40,339 bases of DNA from NCBI GenBank assembly GCA_017450685.1, contig JAFSTB010000023.1, forward strand, positions 1 through 40,339, in the 5' to 3' direction. Under the pieces are notes generated by a model. That model saw nothing but the letters and a program-made list of their open reading frames with translations, had not been told where the DNA came from and did no database searches. The first letter of the stretch is position 1; each line of letters begins with the position of its first letter. This stretch comes from Paludibacteraceae bacterium (GTDB lineage: Bacteria > Bacteroidota > Bacteroidia > Bacteroidales > Paludibacteraceae). Both the position numbers and the translations under genes were made by a program. This document shows positions 24,956-33,176 of this stretch, in pieces.

Positions 24956-26550
24956 ACTTCTTGAAGGTTTTGTTCTGTTTTGCGCGGATAATCAATAGTG
25001 TAATGCAAACCACGACTCTCCTTACGCTCCTTGGCTTGTCGCGTAATAAGATAACCTACGTTAATCATATTGCGTAACTCACATATATCTCTTGTCGGAC
25101 GGACACGCTTGAACAAATCTTCTGTCTCTTCATATAAGATATCCAACCTCTCCCAAGCACGACGAAGACGCAAATCACTCCTTACTATGCCTACGTATGT
25201 GGACATAATCTGACCCACTTCTTTCTTATCCTGAGAGATAAGCACTTTCTCCTCATTGGTCATCGTTCCCTCATCGTTCCATTCGGGAATATTATCGTTG
25301 AAAGTGTAGTTCTCAATCTCCTGCAAAGCATGTTTAGCCGCAGCATCTGCATAAACGACCGCCTCTATCAACGAGTTGCTTGCCAAACGATTACCTCCAT
25401 GCAAACCCGTGCAACTGCACTCTCCTACCGCATACAAACGGTGGATGGTACTCTCTCCGTCAAGATTAACCTTTATACCGCCACACATATAATGAGCACA
25501 AGGTGCAACAGGTATATACTCACGGGTTATGTCTATGCCTATGCTCAAACATTTCTGATAAATATTCGGGAAATGGTGTCGTGTCTCTTCTGCATCTTTA
25601 TGAGTAACATCCAGACATACATGATCAAGACCGTGAATCTTCATCTCGTTATCAATGGCACGAGCCACTATATCACGTGGCGCAAGACTCAAACGAGGGT
25701 CATACTTCTGCATAAACTCCTCACCATTAGGCAGACGCAAGATGCCTCCATAACCACGCATAGCCTCAGTGATAAGATAAGCGGGATGTGTCTCGTCAGG
25801 GTTATATAGAGAGGTGGGATGGAACTGCACAAACTCCATATCCTTGATTATGCCTCTGGCACGATGAACCATTGCTATACCGTCACCTGTGGCTATATCG
25901 GGATTGGTGGTGGTGGCATAGATAGCACCCGTACCACCCGTAGCCATCAATGTGATACGACTTAAATAAGTGTCCACCTTCTGTGTTTCGGGATTGAGGA
26001 TATATGCACCGTAACACTCAATACCGGGCGTATGGTGAGTAACACGCATACCAAGATGGTGTTGAGTGATGATCTCAACGGCAAAATGATTCTCCAAAAC
26101 AGTGATAAAAGGATTATTTCTGACTGCTTCCATCAGTCCGCGTTGAATCTCGGCACCGGTGTCGTCGGCATGGTGCAAGATGCGGAACTCGGAATGACCA
26201 CCCTCACGATGCAAATCGAACTCACCATCAGCTTTCTTGTCAAAATTAACGCCCCAATGAACCAACTCCTCGATCTGCTTAGGCGCATTCTTCACCACCT
26301 GCTCTACGGCTTGCGGATCACTGAGCCAATCACCGGCTACCATAGTGTCGTGAATATGCTTCTGAAAATTATCCACCTTCAGATTGGTAACACTGGCTAT
26401 GCCACCTTGTGCACGCTGAGTATTAGCCTCGTCTAATGTCGTCTTACAACACAATGCAATACTGTATTTCTGAGCGCGTGCCACCTTCAACGCATAACTC
26501 ATTCCGGCTACGCCGCCACCTATAATAAGAAAATCGAAATGCTTAACCAT
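24949..26550 (-). CDS. nadB: L-aspartate oxidase
   Basis: A flavoprotein oxidising L-aspartate to iminoaspartate, the first step of NAD synthesis. The FAD motif is DFLIIGGGVAGMSYAL near the N-terminus. The substrate region EANTQRAQGGIA and the later HREGGHSEFRILH and HYMCGGIKV blocks are present, as is GLHGGNRLASNSL. The longest frame starts at a GTG (26568); the ATG six codons on (26550) matches relatives better (MVKHFDFLIIGGG) and gives 533 residues. The C-terminal helical domain is present. The partner genes nadA and nadC are not in the window. A peptidase and the TonB receptor follow on the same strand. Confidence 0.95.
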   Translation of the reverse strand: MVKHFDFLIIGGGVAGMSYALKVARAQKYSIALCCKTTLDEANTQRAQGGIASVTNLKVDNFQKHIHDTMVAGDWLSDPQAVEQVVKNAPKQIEELVHWGVNFDKKADGEFDLHREGGHSEFRILHHADDTGAEIQRGLMEAVRNNPFITVLENHFAVEIITQHHLGMRVTHHTPGIECYGAYILNPETQKVDTYLSRITLMATGGTGAIYATTTNPDIATGDGIAMVHRARGIIKDMEFVQFHPTSLYNPDETHPAYLITEAMRGYGGILRLPNGEEFMQKYDPRLSLAPRDIVARAIDNEMKIHGLDHVCLDVTHKDAEETRHHFPNIYQKCLSIGIDITREYIPVAPCAHYMCGGIKVNLDGESTIHRLYAVGECSCTGLHGGNRLASNSLIEAVVYADAAAKHALQEIENYTFNDNIPEWNDEGTMTNEEKVLISQDKKEVGQIMSTYVGIVRSDLRLRRAWERLDILYEETEDLFKRVRPTRDICELRNMINVGYLITRQAKERKESRGLHYTIDYPRKTEQNLQEVW

Positions 26551-26592
26551 AAATAGACTTTTTTGCACACTTTGCTAATCAAAATGACACTG

Positions 26593-26624
26593 CAAAAGTA
26601 CGGTGATTTTTCTAACCTGACAAA
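26593..26624 (-). promoter_or_regulatory. nadB promoter
   Basis: Minus-strand TACTTTTG (26600-26593) with TTTG (26624-26621) 20 bases upstream, about 43 bases before the preferred ATG. Divergent from the rpsP promoter; only 45 bases separate their -33 elements. Confidence 0.75.
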
Positions 26625-26669
26625 ATTTCAAGGATAATTTCAAGAAAAACAGCCTTTTTAACAAAAAAA

Positions 26670-26701
26670 TTTGTGCGCGTAAAATTATCGCCGTAACTTT
26701 G
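26670..26701 (+). promoter_or_regulatory. rpsP promoter
   Basis: TAACTTTG (26694-26701) with TTTG (26670-26673) 20 bases upstream. The expected leader is about 90 bases, long for a gene in this window, and contains an inverted repeat. Confidence 0.82.
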
Positions 26702-26745
26702 CGCGCTTTTTTGAGCAATCAACATACAATTTATTTATTAACCCA

Positions 26746-26777
26746 CGGGCAGGCAACTCGCGTTAGTTGGCAGCCCG
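26746..26777 (+). promoter_or_regulatory. Stem-loop in rpsP leader (possible r-protein control site)
   Basis: CGGGC-A-GGCAACT (26746-26758) faces AGTTGGCAGCCCG (26765-26777) around a CGCGTT loop, giving 5-bp outer and inner helices with two mismatches between. It lies 20 bases before the rpsP ATG. An autoregulatory leader is possible but not shown. Confidence 0.4.
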
Positions 26778-26797
26778 CTAAAAGTCCAACAAAACAA

Positions 26798-27346
26798 ATG
26801 GCAACAAAGATTCGTTTGGCTCGTCATGGTCATAAGGACTATGCTTACTACCACATCGTGGTAGCCGACAGCCGCTCGCCACGTGATGGCAAATTTATCG
26901 AACGTATTGGCTCGTACAACCCTAACCTCAATCCTGCTATGGTTGATCTTAACTTCGACCGCGCTATGTATTGGATTGGCGTTGGCGCACAGCCTACCGA
27001 CACTGTCCGCAATATCCTTTCCGGTGAAGGTGTGATGCTGATGAAGCACCTGCGCGGTGGTGTAGCCAAAGGGGCTTTCACAGAGGAAGAGGCACAACGC
27101 CGCTTCGCCGCTTGGAAAGCAGAAAAAGATGCTAAAAACGGCAAAATAAGCCAGAATGAGGCCGACAAAAAACGTGAAGCGGAAAAGAAACTGCACGCTC
27201 AAGAGGTAGAGGCTAACAAAGCCAAAGCCGAAGCAGTAGCAGCTAAACGTAAAGCCGCTTCCGAAGCTCTCGCTGCAGCAGCACAAGAAGCCGCTCAGGA
27301 AGCCGCAGAAGCAGAAAAGGCTGACAACAACGAGGCTGAAGCATAA
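26798..27346 (+). CDS. rpsP: 30S ribosomal protein S16
   Basis: A small-subunit protein that stabilises 16S rRNA during assembly. The conserved core is residues 1 to ~80 ([40 protein letters not shown]). It is followed by an extended Lys/Ala/Glu-rich tail of ~100 residues (for example [20 protein letters not shown]), making 182 in all, which is usual in Bacteroidetes. The ATG at 26798 is chosen because the longer frame (from 26699) begins inside the promoter. Monocistronic with its own terminator; rimM and trmD are not adjacent, as common in this phylum. Confidence 0.97.
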   Translation: MATKIRLARHGHKDYAYYHIVVADSRSPRDGKFIERIGSYNPNLNPAMVDLNFDRAMYWIGVGAQPTDTVRNILSGEGVMLMKHLRGGVAKGAFTEEEAQRRFAAWKAEKDAKNGKISQNEADKKREAEKKLHAQEVEANKAKAEAVAAKRKAASEALAAAAQEAAQEAAEAEKADNNEAEA

Positions 27347-27368
27347 CAACAAGCCGTAAAAAACAAGC

Positions 27369-27407
27369 AACGAGGTGCAAAACGCAAGTTAGCACCTCGT
27401 TTTTTTG
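27369..27407 (+). terminator. Intrinsic terminator of rpsP
   Basis: A perfect 10-bp stem AACGAGGTGC (27369-27378) with GCACCTCGTT (27392-27401) and a T-run continuing to 27407. The T-run is shared with the -33 element of the next promoter. Confidence 0.92.
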
Positions 27408-27435
27408 TTAGTATAACATTTTTAAGTTACCTTTG
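27405..27435 (+). promoter_or_regulatory. Promoter of the polysaccharide cluster
   Basis: TACCTTTG (27428-27435) with TTTG (27405-27408) 19 bases upstream, overlapping the end of the rpsP terminator. It precedes the GTG start at 27488 by about 52 bases. Confidence 0.72.
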
Positions 27436-27487
27436 CCGCGCTTTGTCTATATACGGCTGACTTAGCAATAGATAGCAACTGTTTGAC

Positions 27488-28708
27488 GTGAATTATATAA
27501 CTCTCATAATGTTGATAGCCATTGCATTAGGCTTGTCCGACTTCTTTACAAGCCGAGTGCCGCAACTACAACGAATACTTTATGTCGTTGGGGCTTTCGC
27601 TATCTATTTCCTCTTCACAATCAAGTATTTCTACGGTCCCGATATGTTGCACTACTACAACTACTACTACTGGGCTCCTACACCTTATGACGCCATCGTT
27701 CATTCAGATAAGTATTTCTTTGAACCGGGATACACTATCTTATGCTCACTGCTTCTTGACTGGAATATCCCTTTCTATTGGTTCACCGCTATCATCTCTT
27801 CAATATATTTTTTTGCCGTTTTTCTGCTCTTCCGCTACATCCCGCACCATCGCCTCTTTGCACTTATGATTTTAGTATGCCTTGACTACAGCCTTATCTT
27901 TGCCGCTTTCAGACAATGCCTTTCCGTCAGTTTTTTCCTTCTAATGGTCATAGCGCTGAAAAACAAGCACCTTATCCCTGCTCTTTTATGCGCACTGCTG
28001 ACAATGGTAATGCATAAATCAGGCACTTTCGTGGTAGGTATCAGTGTAGCCTTCTTCCTCATAAAAGGAAAAACAATGCCACAATGGCTATACCCTTCGC
28101 TTCTCCTTCTCCTCGCTGTCCTTCTGCTTCTGCCTATGAGCCGAATATTGGTCAGCCTCTCCTCTCTACTGCACCTGCCAACACAAATAATGTATTCTAT
28201 CACACACCATTTAGGGTTAGGCAAACAGGTGCAAACGGTTTTTCTGCTCTATCTGATGCTTCTCTTATGTCTGAGCCACTACCAACAATATGTTCACACA
28301 CGGCTCACCACCATCGCCTCATTCGTCGTAATAGGAATACTGCTTATCGTTCTGCTCTACCAATCATACTACCTGCTTAACCGCTTACGCTCGTATTTCC
28401 TGCCACTCATCATCGTTTATGTCTTCCGCTTGGTACAACAAACGGAACATACGCCGATACCGTACGGCAGACTGCTGGTGCAAACAGCCATAGCGGTGGT
28501 GTTCATTTATTTAGGGTATCATGCATATACCTTCAACAAAGCTGCACAACAAATGCAATATAAGATATACACAGCCTGCACTGTGTTCGACGTTATAGGT
28601 AAAAACAACACCAAACAAGTGCAACAACGACAACTGGAATTAGCAGAGAAATGGTGGAAAACCGACTTCAAAAAAGGACTCAAACAAAACCGCGTCACCT
28701 CTCTATGA
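27488..28708 (+). CDS. EpsG family membrane protein (putative polysaccharide polymerase)
   Basis: A 406-residue polytopic membrane protein with about ten hydrophobic segments. It resembles EpsG/Wzy-type proteins through the YGPDMLHYYNYY loop after the second segment, then FFEPGYTILCSLL, FRQCLSVSFFLL and an MHKSGTF segment, the family's conserved A/H-K-S position. Such proteins join repeat units of surface glycans at the membrane. The start is GTG at 27488; an ATG at 27509 is the alternative and would remove part of the first segment. It begins a tightly packed run of four GT2 genes, with the next ATG overlapping its stop. No flippase gene is seen in the cluster. Confidence 0.8.
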   Translation: MNYITLIMLIAIALGLSDFFTSRVPQLQRILYVVGAFAIYFLFTIKYFYGPDMLHYYNYYYWAPTPYDAIVHSDKYFFEPGYTILCSLLLDWNIPFYWFTAIISSIYFFAVFLLFRYIPHHRLFALMILVCLDYSLIFAAFRQCLSVSFFLLMVIALKNKHLIPALLCALLTMVMHKSGTFVVGISVAFFLIKGKTMPQWLYPSLLLLLAVLLLLPMSRILVSLSSLLHLPTQIMYSITHHLGLGKQVQTVFLLYLMLLLCLSHYQQYVHTRLTTIASFVVIGILLIVLLYQSYYLLNRLRSYFLPLIIVYVFRLVQQTEHTPIPYGRLLVQTAIAVVFIYLGYHAYTFNKAAQQMQYKIYTACTVFDVIGKNNTKQVQQRQLELAEKWWKTDFKKGLKQNRVTSL

Positions 28709-29520
28709 TCAACATTCTAATGTCAACATATAACGGCGAAAAGTACCTGACTGAACAGTTGGATTCCATTCTTTTACAGACCTATACCGACTGGAACCTC
28801 TTTATTCGCGACGACGGCTCAAACGACAACACAATCACCATACTTAACAACTACAAAAAGAAATATTCCGACAAAATAACCATCGTCAGCGACGGACAAA
28901 ACCTCGGCGCATGCCATTCCTTCGAACGACTTCTCCAAGGCAATGACAATGCCGACTATTTTGCTTTCTCCGACCAAGACGACGTTTGGCTTCCCGACAA
29001 ACTGGCACATTGTCTGAAAACAATGCAAACAGCAGAACAACAGTTTGTCAATACCCCTATCATCATACATACCGACCTGGAAGTAGTGAATGAGCAACTG
29101 CAAACCATCAACCCCTCATTCTGGCAATATAGCAATATCCAACCCTCATTGGTAAACAATAACCTGCACTATCTGGCTATCTGCAATTCCGTCACCGGTT
29201 GCACAATGATGATGAATAAAAAAGCAAGAGAATACGGTTTGCCTGTCTCACCCAACGCCTATATGCATGACGCGTGGATAGCACTTCAAACGTTACTACA
29301 TAACGGAAAAGTGATTCCTCTGTTTGAAACTACCGTCAAATATCGGCAACATAACAGTAATGTACTCGGTGCTGTACCATACCGATCAACATTAACCAAC
29401 CTGCGCTTCAAATGGCACCTCGCCAAACAAGCCTACAAACAAGCACACCCGCACATCTTTGCAAATATACTGACCTTCACCTACTGGAAATTACGCTATT
29501 TTTTCGCTCTACACCTATGA
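28705..29520 (+). CDS. Glycosyltransferase family 2 (rhamnosyltransferase-like)
   Basis: A 271-residue GT-A-fold enzyme with the nucleotide-binding start MINILMSTYNGEKYL, the RDDGSNDNT motif and a DXD-type site in YFAFSDQDDVWLPDKL. That combination is common in rhamnosyltransferase-type GT2 proteins; the sugar itself is inferred. The frame is open further upstream (28651), but the ATG at 28705 overlaps the previous stop as ATGA and fits the family's N-terminus. The next gene is a clear paralogue, also joined by ATGA. The acceptor is probably a lipid-linked glycan. Confidence 0.9.
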   Translation: MINILMSTYNGEKYLTEQLDSILLQTYTDWNLFIRDDGSNDNTITILNNYKKKYSDKITIVSDGQNLGACHSFERLLQGNDNADYFAFSDQDDVWLPDKLAHCLKTMQTAEQQFVNTPIIIHTDLEVVNEQLQTINPSFWQYSNIQPSLVNNNLHYLAICNSVTGCTMMMNKKAREYGLPVSPNAYMHDAWIALQTLLHNGKVIPLFETTVKYRQHNSNVLGAVPYRSTLTNLRFKWHLAKQAYKQAHPHIFANILTFTYWKLRYFFALHL

Positions 29521-30233
29521 ACTCAGTATGCATGGCAACATATAACGGCGAACGGTATATAAGAGAACAAATAAACTCTATTCTATCACAAATAGCCACC
29601 GACGATGAAGTAATCATTTCAGATGACGGCTCCACCGACAACACTTTGCAGATATTGAACGACATCAACGACCCAAGAATACATATTTACCACAATCGCA
29701 CACACTGGTTTCAACAAAACTTTCAAAATGCACTGCTGCACGCAAAAGGCGACATCATCTTTTTAAGTGATCAAGACGACCTATGGCTACCCGACAAATA
29801 CCAACGATGCATTAAAGAACTGCAAACAGCCGACCTCGTATGCACTAACAGTATGCTCACCGATGAACACCTCAACATCACCAACTCCGACTTCTTCTCC
29901 ATCTATCACTCAGGGAAAGGGATAATCAAAAACATTTTATGCAACACATACTACGGTGCTTGTATGGCTTTCAAAAAACAAATAGCACAAGATGCCATCC
30001 CCTTCCCTCAAAGCAAAGAAATAGGACATGATATATGGCTCGGATTAGTGGCTGAAATGACAGGTACGGTACGATTTATACCTAAACCATACCTTCTCTA
30101 TCGACGACACCAAAACACCACCACCAACACACTAAACCTGCTCAGACGCAGCAAAAGACCGCTGTGGAAAAAAATTTGGGGAAGAATGGTTATCGCATTT
30201 TATGTTTGTAAATTCAAACTGCAACATGGATAA
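29517..30233 (+). CDS. Glycosyltransferase family 2 (paralogue of preceding gene)
   Basis: A 238-residue GT2 enzyme starting MNSVCMATYNGERYIREQ, with ISDDGSTDNTL and DIIFLSDQDDLWLPDKYQ, the same motif set as the gene before it. It is about 33 residues shorter, mainly in the middle and C-terminus. The ATG at 29517 overlaps the upstream stop by 4 bases; the earlier in-frame start at 29412 lies inside the neighbour and is rejected. It is likely to add a different sugar in the same chain, but specificity is unknown. Confidence 0.9.
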   Translation: MNSVCMATYNGERYIREQINSILSQIATDDEVIISDDGSTDNTLQILNDINDPRIHIYHNRTHWFQQNFQNALLHAKGDIIFLSDQDDLWLPDKYQRCIKELQTADLVCTNSMLTDEHLNITNSDFFSIYHSGKGIIKNILCNTYYGACMAFKKQIAQDAIPFPQSKEIGHDIWLGLVAEMTGTVRFIPKPYLLYRRHQNTTTNTLNLLRRSKRPLWKKIWGRMVIAFYVCKFKLQHG

Positions 30234-30990
30234 AAATAACAAGAAAGTAAGTATCATTACCCCATTGTATAACGGCGAACGCTTTATCGCTCAAACAATA
30301 GAAAGCGTATTGGCTCAAACCTATACCGACTGGGAAATGCTCATCGTCAATGACGGTAGCACCGATAACGGACATAAAATAGCCCTTTCGTACGCCGAAA
30401 AAGATAAACGCATCAAAGTGTTCTCACAGCCTAATGCAGGTAGTGCTGCCGCACGTAACAACGGCATAAAAAACGCTAAAGGCAGATATATAGCCCTGCT
30501 CGATGCCGACGACCTGTGGGAACCTTGGTTCCTCAAACAACAACTCAAACTAATGGATGAAAAACACTGCCAATTAGTGTATGGAGCACACAAACGTATC
30601 AATGCCGACAACGAAGAAGTGCTGCAACCCTTTATTCCACCCAAACGCGTGACATACAAAGATATGCTCCGCACATGTAGTATCACTTGCCTCACCGGAC
30701 TGTATGACACCATACCATACGGCAAAATATACCTGCACGAAGAGTTCAGAAGCCTACGCGATGACTACATCTATTGGCTCGAGATACTACGCAAATGCGG
30801 CGTGGCATACGGCAATCAAGGCGTCGTAGGATCATACCGTATGCTGAACACCAGCCTCACCTCCAACAAATGGAAAATGGTCAAACCACAATTCGCCGTA
30901 TATAGACAAGTGGAAAAATTAGGCATACTCAAAAGCATCTTTTACATCTGCTGCTGGGCTATGAACGGCATTATCAAATATTGGAAATAG
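30226..30990 (+). CDS. Glycosyltransferase family 2
   Basis: A 254-residue GT2 enzyme: VSIITPLYNGERFIAQTIES at the N-terminus, IVNDGSTDN, and the DXD-type site ALLDADDLWEPWFLKQQ. The ATG at 30226 (MDKNNKKV) overlaps the upstream stop by 8 bases; a start at 30202 would only add residues translated within the neighbour. The C-terminus (FYICCWAMNGIIKYWK) is hydrophobic and may lie at the membrane. It belongs to the broad WcaA/EpsE-like group, so specificity cannot be inferred. Confidence 0.9.
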   Translation: MDKNNKKVSIITPLYNGERFIAQTIESVLAQTYTDWEMLIVNDGSTDNGHKIALSYAEKDKRIKVFSQPNAGSAAARNNGIKNAKGRYIALLDADDLWEPWFLKQQLKLMDEKHCQLVYGAHKRINADNEEVLQPFIPPKRVTYKDMLRTCSITCLTGLYDTIPYGKIYLHEEFRSLRDDYIYWLEILRKCGVAYGNQGVVGSYRMLNTSLTSNKWKMVKPQFAVYRQVEKLGILKSIFYICCWAMNGIIKYWK

Positions 30991-30996
30991 CACCGT

Positions 30997-31809
30997 ATGC
31001 TCAATATCTCTATCGTACTATATCAACCTCGGTGGCAACAACTGATAACACTGACAGAAGAGTTGCTGAAGATAAAGTGCCTCAATACACTCTATTTGAT
31101 AGATAACTCACCAGTTGAAGGCGATAAATCGCTGTTTTCATCGACAAAAATACAGTACCGATGGATGCAAAAAAAGAACCTCGGATACGGTAAAGCACAC
31201 AACATAGCCATCAGTGAATCAGTAGCCGACAATATACCATTCCACTTGGTTATGAACGACGATATTGAGGTTAAAGCCCAAGATATCGACCTTATGCACC
31301 ATTTTATGGAAAAGAACGGAGTGGTGGGCAGCCTTATGCCACACGTCGTCTATCCTAACGGCAATACACAATATCTTTGCAAACTGCTTCCTACACCTCT
31401 CGATGTCTTCGGCAGACGATTCCTGCCAAAAAGATGGATGAAAAAACGCAACGAAAGATACGAACTGCGGACATTAGGCTACGACCGAATGATGAACGTA
31501 CCCTATCTGAGCGGGTGCTTTATGTTTCTGAGAACCAAAGCCGTACTGCAAGCAGGACTCTTCGACGAACGATATTTTATGTACCCCGAAGATATAGACC
31601 TCACACGAACTATTCACCGCAATTGGCTCACTCTATACCTCCCCGATATCACTATCGTGCATAACCACGCACAAGCATCCTACCACTCAATGAAAATGCT
31701 GTGGATTCATATAGTGAATATGTGCCGGTATTTTAATAAATACGGTTGGTTTATCGATAAGGAGCGTACACTTGTTAATCGTCTTACACTTAACCAGTTC
31801 TCACAATGA
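30997..31809 (+). CDS. Glycosyltransferase family 2 (rhamnosyl/galactofuranosyl-type)
   Basis: A 270-residue enzyme with a different GT2 pattern from its neighbours: LYLIDNSPVEG, KNLGYGKAHNIAI, FHLVMNDDIEV (donor/metal site), YLSGCFMFLRTKAV and FDERYFMYPEDIDLTRT. That set is typical of enzymes that extend O-antigen-like chains. It starts 6 bases after the previous stop and its own stop overlaps the next ATG. As the last sugar transferase before a membrane protein, it completes a set of four GT2 enzymes with one polymerase-like gene. Confidence 0.9.
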   Translation: MLNISIVLYQPRWQQLITLTEELLKIKCLNTLYLIDNSPVEGDKSLFSSTKIQYRWMQKKNLGYGKAHNIAISESVADNIPFHLVMNDDIEVKAQDIDLMHHFMEKNGVVGSLMPHVVYPNGNTQYLCKLLPTPLDVFGRRFLPKRWMKKRNERYELRTLGYDRMMNVPYLSGCFMFLRTKAVLQAGLFDERYFMYPEDIDLTRTIHRNWLTLYLPDITIVHNHAQASYHSMKMLWIHIVNMCRYFNKYGWFIDKERTLVNRLTLNQFSQ

Positions 31810-33176
31810 AACTTTGGCAACACATAATACATTTCTTTAGTTACGATCTTTGGCGACAAACAAGCAAAGAATTAAGTCGTTGGCAACGTATAGGTTATCT
31901 TATCTTGCGCAGTATCGTTCTCACCATTCGCGGTTTCCTTAGCCATGACATCAACACAAGAGCCAATGCCATGACCTACTCAATGATGTTCGCCATCGTT
32001 CCTATCCTTTCTCTTGTTCTCGCCATCGCCAAAGGCTTCGGGTTCGAACAACTGATAGAAAAACGACTATACGACAGCGTCTTAGGACAAATGGGACTGG
32101 CGCCGACCATCATGGGATTCGTACAACGATACCTGGAAACAGCACAAGGGGGCGTGTTCATTGGAGTAGGCATAATTATTCTTCTATGGTCCGTCTATTC
32201 GTTCTTCAACACCATAGAGGGAGCGTTCAATAAGATTTGGCAAGTAAAAAAATCACGCTCTATACTCAGACAAGCCACTACATACATTACCATACTACTG
32301 CTAATACCCACGCTTATAGTCGTTTCATCCGGTCTGAGCATCTTCCTGCAATCAGCCACTGCTAACCTGCAATTTGAAGCAATGACACCTGTTAAAGAGT
32401 TCTTCATACGACTAACCCCATTCATCATGTGTTGGATTATCTTCACTTGGATGTTCTGGGCCATACCTAACACAAAAGTAGGTATATGGTCGGCTCTCAT
32501 TCCCGGTATATCGGTGGGAACACTCTTCCAACTGCTGCAAATGCTCTCGTTTTATGTGATGACTTTCCTCTCCAGAACAAGTATCATCTATGGTGCATTT
32601 GCCGCTATACCACTACTGCTCACTTGGTTACAACTGACATGTCTTTTCATCCTTTCAGGCGCAGAACTCAGTTTTGCCATCGAATGTAACGAAGACTTTG
32701 ACTACGAACGCGACCTGCAACATATATCGCGACGATACAAAGATACCATCACGCTCTTCCTCTGCTACTTAGTCATTCAACGCTTTGCCAAAGGGCAACC
32801 GGCAATAACCGCACAACAAATAACGGATGAACATCACCTGCCCATGAGACTGGTAAACCAACTGCTCGGCAGATTAACGGAAATAGGCATATTATGCGAA
32901 GTGTTTTCCGAAGATGAAGAACAAAAAGCATATCTGCCGTCTATGGATATTCACCAATTATCCATCGGACACATATTAGAACGTATAGACAATCAAGGGA
33001 ATAAACTGTTTCTTAATAACACATCAAAAACATTCGAGCAGTTCTGCCACTACTATGACCAACTGCTCGAAACACATGCGGATACCCGCCAAACATTGCT
33101 CTTGAACTTTCAGCCTACTGAAGCGACTGAGCCAAACGGCGATATAACTGCTTGGGATCAACAGCCTTCTCAATGA
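31806..33176 (+). CDS. YihY/virulence factor BrkB family membrane protein
   Basis: A 456-residue inner-membrane protein with about six hydrophobic segments in the first ~290 residues (for example VFIGVGIIILLWSVYSFFN and FIMCWIIFTWMFW). The family motif RANAMTYSMMFAIVPILSLVL near residue 50 is clear. The cytoplasmic C-terminal part (~300-456) contains a winged-helix-like segment (ITAQQITDEHHLPMRLVNQLL). The family was once called RNase BN in error; its function is unsettled. Its ATG overlaps the preceding GT2 stop (ATGA). Its last 62 bases overlap the 3' end of the convergent glyS gene, so both C-termini are coded by the same DNA. Confidence 0.9.
   Translation: MKLWQHIIHFFSYDLWRQTSKELSRWQRIGYLILRSIVLTIRGFLSHDINTRANAMTYSMMFAIVPILSLVLAIAKGFGFEQLIEKRLYDSVLGQMGLAPTIMGFVQRYLETAQGGVFIGVGIIILLWSVYSFFNTIEGAFNKIWQVKKSRSILRQATTYITILLLIPTLIVVSSGLSIFLQSATANLQFEAMTPVKEFFIRLTPFIMCWIIFTWMFWAIPNTKVGIWSALIPGISVGTLFQLLQMLSFYVMTFLSRTSIIYGAFAAIPLLLTWLQLTCLFILSGAELSFAIECNEDFDYERDLQHISRRYKDTITLFLCYLVIQRFAKGQPAITAQQITDEHHLPMRLVNQLLGRLTEIGILCEVFSEDEEQKAYLPSMDIHQLSIGHILERIDNQGNKLFLNNTSKTFEQFCHYYDQLLETHADTRQTLLLNFQPTEATEPNGDITAWDQQPSQ

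Noticed and set aside
26738..27370. 210-residue frame antisense to rpsP
   Set aside because: Cys/Phe/Leu/Ser-rich composition is the complement of the Ala/Lys-rich S16 tail; no start signals or family match.
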